From the NCBI RefSeq assembly GCF_019059575.1, contig NW_024881865.1, forward strand, positions 62,001-126,000: a stretch of 64,000 bases of DNA, read 5' to 3'. Below are positions 36,197 to 48,398 of this stretch, piece after piece. This stretch comes from Amphibalanus amphitrite (Eukaryota; Arthropoda; Thecostraca; Balanomorpha; Balanidae). Each line of letters begins with the position of its first letter. The stretch's first letter is position 1. A model generated the notes under the pieces. That model searched no databases, was not told where the DNA came from, and was given only the letters and a program-made list of their open reading frames with translations. The position numbers and the translations under genes are program-made.

Positions 36197-39100
36197 AAGA
36201 TCAAGATAAGCTACAAAATGAAAACATTGCTAAAATGAAATGTGAATTCAGAATGGCATGCAATGCAAGGGCAGCATTCTGGCATTCAGAGACCTTTATG
36301 AGAAGTTGTTTTATTTGTTAAGTTACTTTTTTTGGCTCTATTTTTTTATCTCACTTACATGTCCTAAATAAAGCATTAAAAGTATGCTCTGGACTAGGTT
36401 TTTGGAATGAAAGTCTTCTCTTGACTAGGATGTTTGGCTTTTACTGCTCAAACATATTGTATAAAATCATTCTACTTATTTCAGGTGGACCAGTTGTGGA
36501 AATGCAGGGAGATGAGATGACCAGGTAAGCCATGAGTTTTTGGGTCTATCATAACCCTTTGAAATATTGCTATGCTTAAGAACACAGAAACAAAAAGAAA
36601 GACAGAAAGAAAGAGAATGTGAAAGTGAGGTCAGAGCTTTTGAGTTGATGAGATGGTGAGAGCAAGACTGAAAAAGAGATGTTGACAGGACCAAGTGCAA
36701 TAGGATTTATGGAAAAGGGTGTCTGGGAGATAGGAGGAAATGGAAAGGGAGGGGAGAGAGAAGGGATGACATTAGCAGATTGATTGGAATAGAGAAGATG
36801 AAAGTTCAGAAAGATGGTGAGAAAGAGGCATGGAGGGGAGAGAGGCTGAGGAGATGAAATGAGAGTAAAGTGTGAGGAATTTGATTATCAGAGCAAATAG
36901 AGTAATGGCCTTCAGCAAGTAGGTACCCAGCAGTCATTGTTTGCTCATCATGAGGAGCCTTGTAACTTAAGTCCAATTGGTCAAATTGAGGCCAATGAAT
37001 GTGTGTCTGTGGTGATTGTGTGTGTATGTGGGGGGGGGGGGGGGCTGATGGCTCAGAAGAGACCAGAACTTGAGTTATTTCACAGCAAGGTCAGATGTTT
37101 GATCTAGAGGCTTTGCAGTAGCCAGATCTGTTTTATTCAGGAGTGTATTCAGGTGTGTTGTTTGAAGCATCAATTCATATAGGTCTAGGATAAAGTGCAT
37201 TGTTGTGTGTAGTTAAAAGCCATCAAATCTCTTGTAAGTAGCGTATTTCCTCATAATTACTCAGCTAAAGCATCCACCCATCCATTTATCCCCCAGAGTG
37301 ATCTGGGACCTCATCAAGGAAAAGTTAATCCTGCCGCACGTGGAGCCAGAGATCCACTTCTTTGACCTGAGCATCCAGAGCCGCGACGCCACCGACGACC
37401 AGGTGACGGTCGACTGCGCTAACGCCATCAAAAAGTACGGCGTCGGCATCAAGTGCGCCACCATCACTCCGGACGAGGCGCGCGTCAAAGGTCAGTCCGG
37501 ATGGGGTCAAAGGTGAGTGGGCAGGGTCAGAGGTCAGTGGGCAGGGTCGACTCGGAGTCGACTCGTTGGGCGGCGGGCGAGATCGGAGGTCGGTCTGGGC
37601 GGTGCGCGATCAGAGGTCAGGAAGACTGCTGCTGGGCAGAGAGCAAGAACAATGTTTATTGGATGTGACAAAGTCCAGAGTTGCATTTGAACCGCTTACT
37701 GCCCAGTTAATGTCGACTTGCTTTTTTCGTAGTTAATACAGACATATGAGCCAGTGGTTCCACAGATGTCATTACGGATGTCTGTCGAGATAAACATTGC
37801 CTTTTTGAAAATCCGAGAACGTTTCTGGAGTTTTACTGATGCCAAACTCTGCGAATGGTTTGGTATCTCCCTTTCTTTGTCCTTCCGGCCACACTTGGAA
37901 AACTTGTTTTCAAACGGTCCCAGTTCTCATTTGGTATTGGGAATAGATGCACAACATCGCACGCTCAGCCCAGAACGATACGCCACACCCCTCTCCTCAC
38001 CTCCCGGCAGAGTTTGACCTGAAGAAGATGTGGAAGTCGCCCAACGGCACGATCCGTAACATCCTTGGCGGCACCGTGTTCCGCGAGGCGATCCTGTGCG
38101 CCAACATCCCTCGGCTGGTGACCGGCTGGACCAAGCCCATCATCATCGGCCGCCACGCGCACGCCGACCAGTACAAGGCCACCGACCTGGTGATACCGGG
38201 CGCCGGGGAGCTTCAGCTCGTCTTCAAACCGGCCGACGGAGGGCCCGCGCAGACGCACACCGTGCATAACTTCCAGGTGAGCTTACAAACTTCAGATTTC
38301 ATGCCAATAGTGGGCGGCGGAAAGGATGAAAGAAGTGGACAGTCAACGGGAGGCCATTAGAGGCCATAAACATTATAATATTATCGCATTGCGAAGTTAT
38401 ACTGATTTGGCCATTAGTCAATTTTACATGTTTGATCATCATGCCGCTGAAGATGTTCTGACACCATTGCGTAATGTCTTTCCACTAGGGAGCCGGTGTG
38501 GCGATGGGCATGTACAACACGGACGAGTCGATCGAGGCTTTCGCGCACTCGTCCTTCAAGTACGCTCTGGAGAAAAAGTACCCACTCTACCTCTCAACCA
38601 AGAACACCATCTTGAAGAAGTACGACGGCAGATTCAAGGACATCTTCCAGGAGATCTACGACAAGTGAGTTTGTTTGTCGTAGTCTGACGTATCGGGGAG
38701 TAGTGTGGATACGAAAAGATCTCGTAAAACGAAGGCATGGGTAAGAATTATCGGGACACAGCAGTAAGAGCGCTCGACGTACCTTCTGGAGTACTACTCA
38801 CTGCGTAGTAATCTCACGCTACACCGTATCAGTTAGCGACTTCGCACTGCTTACATTCGTGACATTTATGACATGTGTCATTCAAGCTACTCTCCTGGGT
38901 TCAGGGATCATAGTTTGTGTCCCGGCTGCCATTTCGCATAGTTACGTTGACCCCGTTGTGAAATAATAAACCCCGCGCCGTGTGCGTCGTACGTGGATGG
39001 GCTGCGGTTGGTTGGCGACAGATTCGTCGTCTGGTCTAGTTATAGGGATGCCGGGCTAGGCGACAGCCTAATTAACCGGTAAATTTGCGCCTGGCGCGGT

Positions 39101-42100
39101 CTCCATATGTATACGCGTAATTTGTGCGCTATTTTTGCGTAGCCTGTTATAGCCTACAGCCTACGCTACGCTTATCTCGGTGTTCTCCACTGACTTTGTC
39201 AACATTTACCATAGCGTCACATAGGACAGAGTGACGCGTTTTATCAGTCTCTATAGTTGACCCATTTTGCAAACATTCCTGATCATCCTGCGAACATCGT
39301 AAATCACCGGTTGCACAGTTACTGCCTGGTTCCCTGCTAGCGGATGGCCAGTATGACACGGGTCATGACTCATGAGGGCGGTACGCTATCTCGCCCCACC
39401 CTCCACTTGACCGTTATCCCGCCCGGAGAGTGGCTGGCTGGCCTGTCTGTGTGCATGTGTTATGCGCCATCTCGTGGTCTGGTGCCGTCGGGGCTGGCTT
39501 TGTTTGTTTTTACACGTGGATACCTGGCACGCAGCCACTGAGGCCGTCTGTACCACGGACGGGGCCGGGTCGATATCGCGTAGCTGTGTAACACCAGTAC
39601 CCTTGTGTAACACCCTACCCCTGTGCTTCCTCCACGGACAGTGTGCCCGCTGGCCCCAACGCGTGGGAGGGGAAGGGCGATGAACCGCGCTGTGCAGTTG
39701 TGGGGCTGCATCGGACCACCACCTGTGGCCGCCCCGCCTCCCTTCTGTCTCTCCCTCCCCCTCCTGGCCATTGTTACTACCGACCGAAGCCATTATAGTG
39801 GATATGAAGCTTCGCAAATAATATGTCACTGTACAGTGTACACGCTGTTCCAATCTAACTAAATATAATGATGATCAAGTGACAACGGGACCAGTTGATC
39901 TCCCCTCTCCTATCACTGACATCTCCCTCCTCCCCCTTCAGGCAGTACCGTCCCCAGTATGAGGCCGCCGGTATCTGGTACGAGCACCGTCTCATCGACG
40001 ACATGGTCGCCTACGCCATGAAGTCCGAGGGCGGCTTCGTCTGGGCGTGCAAAAACTACGACGGAGACGTGCAGAGCGACTCTGTCGCGCAGGGATATGG
40101 TGAGTTCAGGGTTGTTTTAAGTCGACGTGCTGTTTTCGGGGTGGTTGGGGCAGGGGTAGTTTTTTAGGCATGGGTGGTGGTTTTCGTTCTCAATACTTCT
40201 CTTTGAACTACTGTATACATTGGTGTGAATCAGGCAGGATCTCTTGCCGTACGTTTTTACACCCGCTGAGCTTTCGACTTTAGACCGTACGCTGCAGCGT
40301 TAGATAAACGATGTTAAACAATGACGGTGCATTTTTTTGTGTGGTGAATACGCGCATCAAGACTGCCGAGCGGGATCTTCGCTGGTATGCTAACGAACGT
40401 TTGCTCTTCTATTTACTGAACGGAGCTCATAATGACCTTGTCCCTGCAATATCAATAAGCCAGTTGACCTATTAACAACTAATGGATTGAGTTCAACGTG
40501 GCTATTCACTTCAGCAATGGATCGCGCCCCGCCTGCACATTCTCAGACACTGGCATACAGGCCCCACGATAGAGGATACAGGGTGGAAATTTCCACTACC
40601 GACGCTTCCTCCAGTACTGTTCGGAAAATTTCCACTCGGCCACGTAGTCGCGACTCTCGGATTTAAACTGTAGCTCGATGAAGCCAGTGTACGATCTCGG
40701 CCGGTTACCGGGTTGTGTAAAAACTCGTCGGCTGGCTTGTCTAGCGTGCCTAGTAACAGGGTGTCCAGAATTATATGCGGGATGGCGAGCAAAGCGGCGA
40801 CGAGTTTTTCTTCTGGCTTTCTGTCATCTACCTTGGCACATGTACTTACATCTGCAGGTACACTATGCTAATGAGGCCAGTTGAGGAGCTCTCTGACCCC
40901 CTGTCACAGGTTCCCTGGATATAATGTCCTGACCTGACTCCATGTCACAGGCTCCTTGGGCATGATGACCTCGGTGATCTAACCTGACCCTTGCCACAGG
41001 CTCCCTGGGCATGATGACCTCGGTGCTGATCTGTCCGGACGGCCGGACGGTGGAGTCTGAGGCGGCCCACGGCACCGTCACCCGGCACTACCGGCAGCAC
41101 CAGAAGGGCAACGAGACGTCCACCAACCCCATCGGTGAGTGAAACCCCATCGGTGAGCCTACCCCGTCACCCGGCACTACCGGCAGCACCAGAAGGGCAA
41201 CGAGACGTCCACCAACCCCATCGGTGAGTGAAACCCTGTCACCCGGCACTACCGGCAGCACCGGAAGGGCAACGAGACGTCCACCAACCCCATCGGTGAG
41301 TGAAACCCCATCGGTGAGCCGACCCCGTCACCCGGCACTACCGGCAGCACCAGAAGGGCAACGAGACGTCCACCAACCCCATCGGTGAGTGAAACCCATC
41401 GGTGAGCCGACCCCGTCACCCGGCACTACCGGCAGCACCAGAAGGGCAACGAGACGTCCACCAACCCCATCGGTGAGTGAAACCCGGTGACCCGGCACTA
41501 CCGGCAGCACCAGAAGGGCAACGAAACGTCCACCAACCCCATCGGTGAGTGAAACCCATCGGTGAGCCTACCCCGTCACCCGGCACTACTGGCAGCACCA
41601 GAAGGGCAACGAGACGTCCACCAACCCCATCGGTGAGTGAAACCCATCGGTGAGCCTACCCCGTCACCCGGCACTACCGGCAGCACCAGAAGGGCAACGA
41701 GACGTCCACCAACCCCATCGGTGAGTGAAACCCATCGGTGAGCCTACCCCGTCACCCGGCACTACCGGCAGCACCAGAAGGGCAACGAGACGTCCACCAA
41801 CCCAATCGGTGAGTGAAACCCCGTCACCCGGCACTACCGGCAGCACCAGAAGGGCAACGAGACGTCCACCAACCCCATCGGTGAGTGAAACCCATCGGTG
41901 AGCCTACCCCGTCACCCGGCACTACCGGCAGCACCAGAAGGGCAACGAGACGTCCACCAACCCCATCGGTGAGTGAAACCCTGTGACCCGGCACTACCGG
42001 CAGCACCAGAAGGGCAACGAGACGTCCACAAACCCCATCGGTGAGTGAAACCCTGTGACCCGGCACTACCGGCAGCACCAGAAGGCCAACGAGACGTCCA

Positions 42101-43554
42101 CCAACCCCATCGGTGAGTAATTAACACCGATAGTGCCGTCACCCGGCACTACCGGCAGCACCAGAAGGGCAACGAGACGTCCACCAACCCCATCGGTGAG
42201 TGAAACCCTGTGAACCGGCACTACCGGCAGCACCAGAAGGGCAACGAGACGTCCACAAACCCCATCGGTGAGTGAAACCCATCGGTGAGCCTACCCCGTC
42301 ACCCGGCACTACCGGCAGCACCAGAAGGGCAACGAGACGTCCACCAACCCCATCGGTGAGTGAATCCCCATCGGTGAGCCTACCCCGTGACCCGGCACTA
42401 CCGGCAGCACCAGAAGGGCAACGAGACGTCCACCAACCCCATCGGTGAGTAATTAACACCGATAGTGCCGTCACCCGGCACTACCGGCAGCACCAGAAGG
42501 GCAACGAGACGTCCACCAACCCCATCGGTGAGTAATTAACACCGATAGTGCCGTCACCCGGCACTACCGGCAGCACCAGAAGGGCAACGAGACGTCCACC
42601 AACCCCATCGGTGAGTTACCTCTGTCGGTGTCTACCAACCCCATCGACGAGGGCTGCCCGACAACGCCCGCTGTGGTCCATGGGAGGTATCATTCCCTTC
42701 CTAGGGGTTGCTTACGAGTTACGGTTCATGGTTTCCACATTTTTGAATGAGTCGTGGTGTACCGGCTTTTTCATGTAGCATTTGCGATTTGTTTTGCGAA
42801 AACCTACGACGTCTTGAGTAATGTGATGGAATGTGAAACTACGCCATCCGTGATTGCGAAGATACCCGTCGCCTTGTGCGTTCTTTTTTTTTCTCTCTCG
42901 CATGTTCACGTCGCGGTTCCGTTGTCCCGATACACCACGACCGTTACCCAAGTGTCTAGAGATCTCCCATTGATATCCCACGGCCACGATCGACGTGACG
43001 ATACGCCCTGGTCCTCCCCCACCTGTGACGCTCCCCGCCGCGTCCTGCAGCGTCCATTTTCGCGTGGACCCGCGGCCTGCTGCACCGTGCCAAGCTGGAC
43101 GACAACCCGCGGCTGGGCGACTTCTGCCGCGCCCTGGAGGCCGTCTGCATTGAGACCATCGAGGCCGGCCACATGACCAAAGATCTGGCCATCTGCATTA
43201 AGGGCATGGCCAAGTGAGTGAACAATCAAAATATGGAGAAGCTAGTGAGTTGATCAGCTCGAAGTTTTAATGTTTTAAGTCAAGTGTTTGCTTGACGATT
43301 ATTGAGCCGGAATAGAATAAATCGTCTAGTCTTGTTCGTCATCATCATCTCGTTGAATGAGGCGGTTTTAGTGTTGTTTTGGAGCGGCCTCCTTGCTCGT
43401 TTGAAGCTCTGTGGGTACATGTGATGCGATAAGATAGTTATCGTGTGACACGTCGTTTTCGTTCTCCGCCAGCGTCACCCGCGGCGACTACCTCAACACG
43501 TTCGAGTTCCTCGACAAGCTGGCCAGCAACCTGGTGGCCAAGCTGTCCAAGTGA
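36104..43554 (+). CDS. Idh: NADP-dependent isocitrate dehydrogenase, cytosolic type, 409 aa, 9 coding exons
   Basis: Coding exons: 36104-36119, 36485-36524, 37297-37490, 38011-38276, 38489-38664, 39942-40099, 41000-41134, 43051-43213 and 43473-43554. They total 1230 nt, all GT-AG and in phase. The enzyme oxidises isocitrate to 2-oxoglutarate and CO2 and yields NADPH. It is collinear with animal IDH1 from the N-terminus ([11 protein letters not shown]) on. Substrate-site motifs are intact: [14 protein letters not shown], the key Arg in [10 protein letters not shown] (residue 131, equivalent to human Arg132), [17 protein letters not shown] with metal-binding Asp, and [12 protein letters not shown] for NADP. 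The short N-terminus (MEKINCG) shows no mitochondrial leader, and the last residues (AKLSK) differ from the peroxisomal signal of vertebrate IDH1, so a cytosolic site is inferred. The first coding exon is also duplicated upstream. Splice-site copies lie around exons 3 and 7. Confidence 0.96.
37484..37530 (+). repeat. Tandem copies of the IDH exon-3 donor
   Basis: The exon end GTCAAAG|GTCAGT is followed by GTCAAAG|GTGAGT and GTCAGAG|GTCAGT at short spacing, with a shared GGGCAGG tail on the last two. Using the second donor would add 22 nt and shift the frame. Confidence 0.7.
40895..40999 (+). repeat. Tandem copies of the IDH exon-7 acceptor and exon start
   Basis: Three CAC-AG acceptor blocks in a row precede exon 7: TGTCACAG|GTTCCCTGG (about 40910), TGTCACAG|GCTCCTTGGGC (40951) and the real TGCCACAG|GCTCCCTGGGC (41000). 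The middle copy carries 30 bp of exon-like sequence and then reads into TAA in the gene's frame. Confidence 0.85.
41135..42616 (+). repeat. Minisatellite made from the IDH exon-7 end and its splice donor, 18 extra copies
   Basis: Right after exon 7 the last part of the exon (from about CACCCGGCACTACCGGCAGC to CCCCATCG) with the donor GTGAGT is repeated in tandem 18 more times, with spacings of about 65-95 bp. The copies differ by few substitutions and by the linker (GAAACCCATCGGTGAGCC or AATTAACACCGATAGTGCC). Every copy I checked keeps an intact GTGAGT. Reading through any copy in the IDH frame meets a stop at once (ATC GGT GAG TGA), so only the first donor gives normal protein. The minus-strand open frames here are repeat-derived. 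Confidence 0.95.
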
Positions 43555-44074
43555 CGGTGCCGACTCTAGGGGCCCGCCGCTCCAGTGGACTCTTCGGCGA
43601 CCCATAGACCATGACCTGACCCCGGGTCAACTCAGGTGGCGGGAACAAAATACGTGGCCGCTGTTTTCTCAGGCCGCCGTTTGCCATACAGGAACTTGTT
43701 CATCCTCCTAAGACGTAATTATGAGGTTGTGTTTTGATGAAATGCACTGGTTGGTCTTGCTGTTATATTCCACCCATGACGGTTAACAAATATTTTATAT
43801 CAACTCATCTTTCAATAGAATGGTGCACACTTGTTTTAGATTGATCTACTTTGTCACGATGTGTCATGTGTTTGTAAGATTTGCGACACGTTTTATCCGT
43901 TCATTATCCCACTGTATTGAGGCGATGTGTGAGGAAGTTACGCACTATGCAAGAGGCACGACCGCCCGTGTGCCATCGCTCAACGATGAGTGGTGTTGGA
44001 AGCTTGTTACGGAAGACAACTGACCGCCGACATTCCCTACGCTCGCAGCCGCGCTCAAATCATAATCGGGATTA

Positions 44075-44080
44075 AATAAA
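44075..44080 (+). terminator. Polyadenylation signal of the IDH gene
   Basis: AATAAA about 520 nt after the IDH stop codon. It is the first canonical signal I find downstream and implies a 3' UTR to roughly 44100. Confidence 0.6.
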
Positions 44081-44364
44081 ATACTCCTGGTCTCAACGGT
44101 ATTGCTATCAGTGAGTGGGCTACGGCATGATGCAGACAGTGCACCGACAATATACACACACAACAGACAACCTTAGTGACATACGCGATTCATCCCGTTC
44201 AAATACACAGCCTTGTCCTCCGCTCGGGGTGGACACACATCTCTCGGCGCGGCCGGCCGACGCCGTGACAGTCACCCTGATTTGGTACCGGCACAACTCT
44301 CCACCCCCCCCCCCCCTCTTCTCTGATTGTGGCGAGTGTTGCTATGTTCTGCTGGCCTCCGTCC

Positions 44365-44368
44365 TTAT
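44365..44368. repeat. 4-bp TTAT flanking repeat (left)
   Basis: Pairs with TTAT at 47407-47410, just outside the terminal inverted repeats. Confidence 0.55.
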
Positions 44369-47300
44369 CAGTCGGTGACACACCAGGGAAATAAGCTAAA
44401 ATTAGAGCGCTCTATTTATTGCTCCCGCTACTTCACCGTCTCCCATAGGGTCCTGTGTTGAGCTGGTGTCGAGGCTCTAAAAATGACGCCGATTTTTGCA
44501 CCCTTCTCACGAAAACCGCTCGGACCGCCTGGAAACCAATTGTTCCGCTCTAAAAATTTCATGATCGACGGGAAAATGAATGAGGAAAAGATTGGTCCTG
44601 AAATAATTCTGAACTCCCTGTAGAACATATCGAAATATGGCTGCAAACTAGGAGCATGTCAAAATCGACAAAACAATACAAATAAACTTACCGGGATTTT
44701 TTATTTTCCATGCATCTGTGTATGAAATCAGTCGGTTTTTCGGAAAGATCATCTTCTGTTTAATAAATAATTCCACAATTGCAATCGAGAAAAAAAAACA
44801 TTTCCGCTGTGACAGCAGTTTTGGCATTGTGCCAGTAGTGTGGCGTGCGCGGTGCTGCGTGGTCGTCGGGACGGGGTTGTGAGTATTTTCGGTGTTTTAA
44901 ATGGTTGATGGCCATTTGAACCAGCTTCATATTATTTCCTACAAATTTTTGCATCAAATTATTGCTTTGAAAGATCATTGAAACCCCTTATCTCTTCATG
45001 AAACACGATCATATTCATCGTCGACGAAAATGGCGCGGGACTCCATGTGCATTCCGATCAAAATAAATCGTAAATTAAATAATATTCGATGATAAGTATC
45101 ATATTCTAGTGACACATTTTCATAAAATAAGGCATACACTTTGCAAGGAAGTCAACATTGGATAATTGGATTCTTATTTTGCTCACATATCCTTGTAGTA
45201 GTCAAATGGCTCAATTGTTAGATAGATGCAAGTATATGTTTTGGCTTGATGTTTGCTGTGAAACCACCCAGCCACTTGCTGGTTGAGTGGTTTTCTGATA
45301 ATTACCTGATAATCATTTCTCCTTTTCCTTAACAGAAACTAAAATTCCTTTCAAAGTAATCCATTTTAAGGAAAGGCGGCTTGCTCATTGGCATTTCATG
45401 TTCTTGTTTTGTTATTGCTGGCAGTATTTTGATACAATAATGCAATATGAATTTTTTGCAATAATAAAACCTAAGACAAACTTTGTTAATGCGTCAATCA
45501 AACACCCAACAGAAAGATTGTGAGTCCTTGTGACGTGAAGTAGAATATTCTATGAATGTGTTATATAGAATATGCCAAATATTAAATTAATTATTATTTG
45601 ATACTGATAGCTGAGCAGTTGAATTATGCCACAATATAATTTCATTTTCTGGTTTTGAAATAGCCGGCAGTATTTTACTTTAACAAATGTAATATACATG
45701 GAATACATGTTGTTATGTTACCTATGCTAAAAGTTTAATAGCAGCCAACAGAAGGAGCTGTTTCAGTAGATAATGTTTGTACCTTATGCATTACCTTTCT
45801 TTTCTGCAGGACCATGCTTCCGCTGGGTGGTCGACATTTGCCTCCTGAAGAAGTTGAGCAACATGAAGACCACCAGATGAGGTGTCTGCAGTTCATGTGG
45901 AACTCTGCAGACTACAAGTGTCATGCCAACCACAACCAAAGTGCTGTGATCATGGAGGCATGAACCTCATGACAACACTTCAGATTTACAGTTGAACCAA
46001 AGTGTGATTCAAACCACCTGTGGCATCTCACTCAATGTGTGAACAGTGTGATTATTGTGCAGTGTTCAGCTGCAACTAAGACATTTATTAGTGACTTGTT
46101 TTGCAATTAGCCACCAAAAGCATTTTTGGGCTGGCTGCTGTAATTTGTTGTGCACTGCGCAATAGTGGTAGTGTTTTGTCACTTGTCAAGTTGTCAGTTG
46201 TGCATGTTGCATGTTTCTCTTCCCTCGGCCCTCATTATCAGTTAAGTGATGAATTGGCATCACTCAGTCTCCCCAGATCTCCATTGACTGTCTGTCAACC
46301 ACCTAACTTGAGATGGTATTTGCTAATAGTGTCAGAAAAGAAGTGATTGTAGACATTTTTAGGAATATGAGCTCCGTTTCATGCGTGTTCCAGTGGCCAT
46401 TTTGTCACATGTCCCATAGTGTAATAAATGGAAACTGTTGTTCCCTTTTGAAGGTACTCGTGGATGCAGAAAGCGTTGGGCCTAATCATTAAACGCACCC
46501 TCCTATCAGCGACGCACGAAATCGACAAATATCATCCTTTTTAGAACAGGAGGAAACGAAAACTTGTGAACATAGCTGTACCTACAACAGTGCATAAGGA
46601 ATTGAAATTCTGGGAGTTTTTGAAATTCGGAGAAACTCAAGTTGTCGACAGGTATGCCCCCTTGCACGTCAAAGACCGCCTAAAAAAACAAACGTCTACA
46701 AATGAAGGCAGTATTCGTATGTTAGTTGTAATTGCAGCAGCCTAGCAACATGTATTGCGGTCCGATGGCGAATTACACTCGTGCTCAAAAACTATGCCGG
46801 TAACTGCCAATGCACTTAGGTCATACGTGAGGAGAGGAAGGGTTATGTCATATGTCAACATCATAGAAATGGCTTCATCTGAGCTGTGCCTATTGTACAT
46901 AATTCAACCAATCTATGCATTTCGTTTCTTGCAATCTACTCATGCTTTCACTCCAGCTTCAGAGTAATCATCCCATATTGTACGTCTTAAGATATTGATT
47001 TCTATGGCGGTTTGCAATTACTAGCCACGTCTCACTTCAGTTTGGTGGCCCCGCATCGGCCCACTCGGCCGCTCTAAAATTGACTTACGGAGGAGGATGG
47101 TGGCTTTTATTTTAGCTTCTCCGCCGACTGCGGGGAGCGCCGTCGCCGAGGTAGGAGCAATAATTAGCTTATGTTTGGGACTAATTTCCACGCTTAATTA
47201 ACATTTTAATGTTATTTTAATTAATTCATGTTAATCTTTGACGCATTCTCTTTCTATGGATACCATCCACCGGTCTGAGAATTACTGCCTTGCTGCGTAA

Positions 47301-47406
47301 GGGCCGATAAAAGATCACGCTTTTAGGGGTATCTCTTCAACATGGGGCAGGAGCAATAAATAGAGCGCTTTAATTTTAGCTTATTTCCCTGGTATGTCAC
47401 CAACTG
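44369..47406. mobile_element. DNA transposon with 57-bp TIRs, CAGT...ACTG termini, 3.0 kb, no recognised transposase
   Basis: The left end CAGTCGGTGACACACCAGGG... (44369-44425) is the inverted repeat of 47350-47406 (reverse complement starts CAGTTGGTGACATACC), with about four mismatches over 57 bp. TTAT flanks both sides. The AT-rich interior has no long frame. A candidate short exon follows an acceptor at about 45810 (49-codon frame from 45815, ending TGA at 45963), but no domain is seen. CAG-type ends with a 4-bp target duplication occur in several superfamilies (for example Academ, Sola), so I leave it unassigned. Confidence 0.75.
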
Positions 47407-47410
47407 TTAT

Positions 47411-48398
47411 CGGACATTCAGACACACCCACTGGGCCTCTCCACAGCGACACGAGGGGCGTTCTGACGGACGGTGAACTCACCGCGGTCCGTAGGGGCAC
47501 TTCAGGTTCACATCGACGCACTTTTATACAATACTCTCTGGTTCTATGTACAGTGTTTTGGTTAGTGGCAGGCGGCGGGGAGGGCTCTCGCTCCCCGTCC
47601 TGTGCCTGGGTGCCGCTGGTCCCACCTAGGACTGACGTAGAAGCCGGGATGACGGTCCCACCGGTCTCGGGTCTCTCTGGTCCCTCAGAGAGCTCCGCCA
47701 AGCGGCGTTCAATCGTCATCGCTCAGCCGAGCCGCCTGGAAGTCGAGCTTCTGTTGGACACCGCGCAGCGACCCGAGCGCTCGCGGCCGGGGCATGTGGC
47801 GCCGGCGGGACACTGGACTGCTGTCTCCTCCGCCGCCGGTGGCGCCGCCTGCCGGCCTCCGGAGGCGCCGACCGCTGGGAGGCGCTGCAGGCACCGGTAC
47901 AGGGTCCTCCGCCTCGTCCCTGCGGGAAGGAGAGCAGACGTACTTTTCACACTGACAAACGCCAAGCAGTAATTCCTAAATAGTGTACCTAAATGAGAGT
48001 AATCATTTGATTGATGCTATCAAAGAGGCATGACGCCGAACAGAATATAAAAGCTAATGCCAGAAGTTCGAATAAATGGTGAACGCCAAACTCATCCAAT
48101 TATGCCTGCTAATCATATTCATAATGACCGCCAACACAGGGTAAGCCATCAAATCCTAAACCGCACTAATTGAACAAGCCACAAAACCTCAGCTTTTCGC
48201 CTCCGCAACCCCTCAGACGCCTGCAGGACCCCAAAGATCTGCAACAAGCTTTAAGTCGGATCACACTGCACACAGCCTGTTGTTATCAGTGTCAATAGTT
48301 ACCTACGTTAGCGCAACCGACATGCCCCTTAGCACCTCACCATTTCTATCACATACACACCGCACAGGTGGCTCAGCTGACGTCCCAAGCCCCGTCAC
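47411..48398. other. Intergenic between the TIR element and PKMYT1, including the PKMYT1 3' UTR
   Basis: A GC-rich block at about 47400-47970 is open on both strands (192 codons on plus, 112 and 80 on minus) but shows no domain or splice support. The PKMYT1 3' UTR must begin below 48399 on the minus strand. Confidence 0.35.

Noticed and set aside
41328-42474. Minus-strand open frames with repeated [11 protein letters not shown]-type peptides
   Set aside because: Antisense reading of the exon-7 minisatellite.
41135-42616. CRISPR-like regular repeats
   Set aside because: Units derive from the neighbouring exon, with no unique spacers, in a eukaryotic gene.
47394-47972. 192-codon frame on plus (and antisense frames)
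   Set aside because: GC-rich stretch open on both strands, with no domain, signal or splice support.
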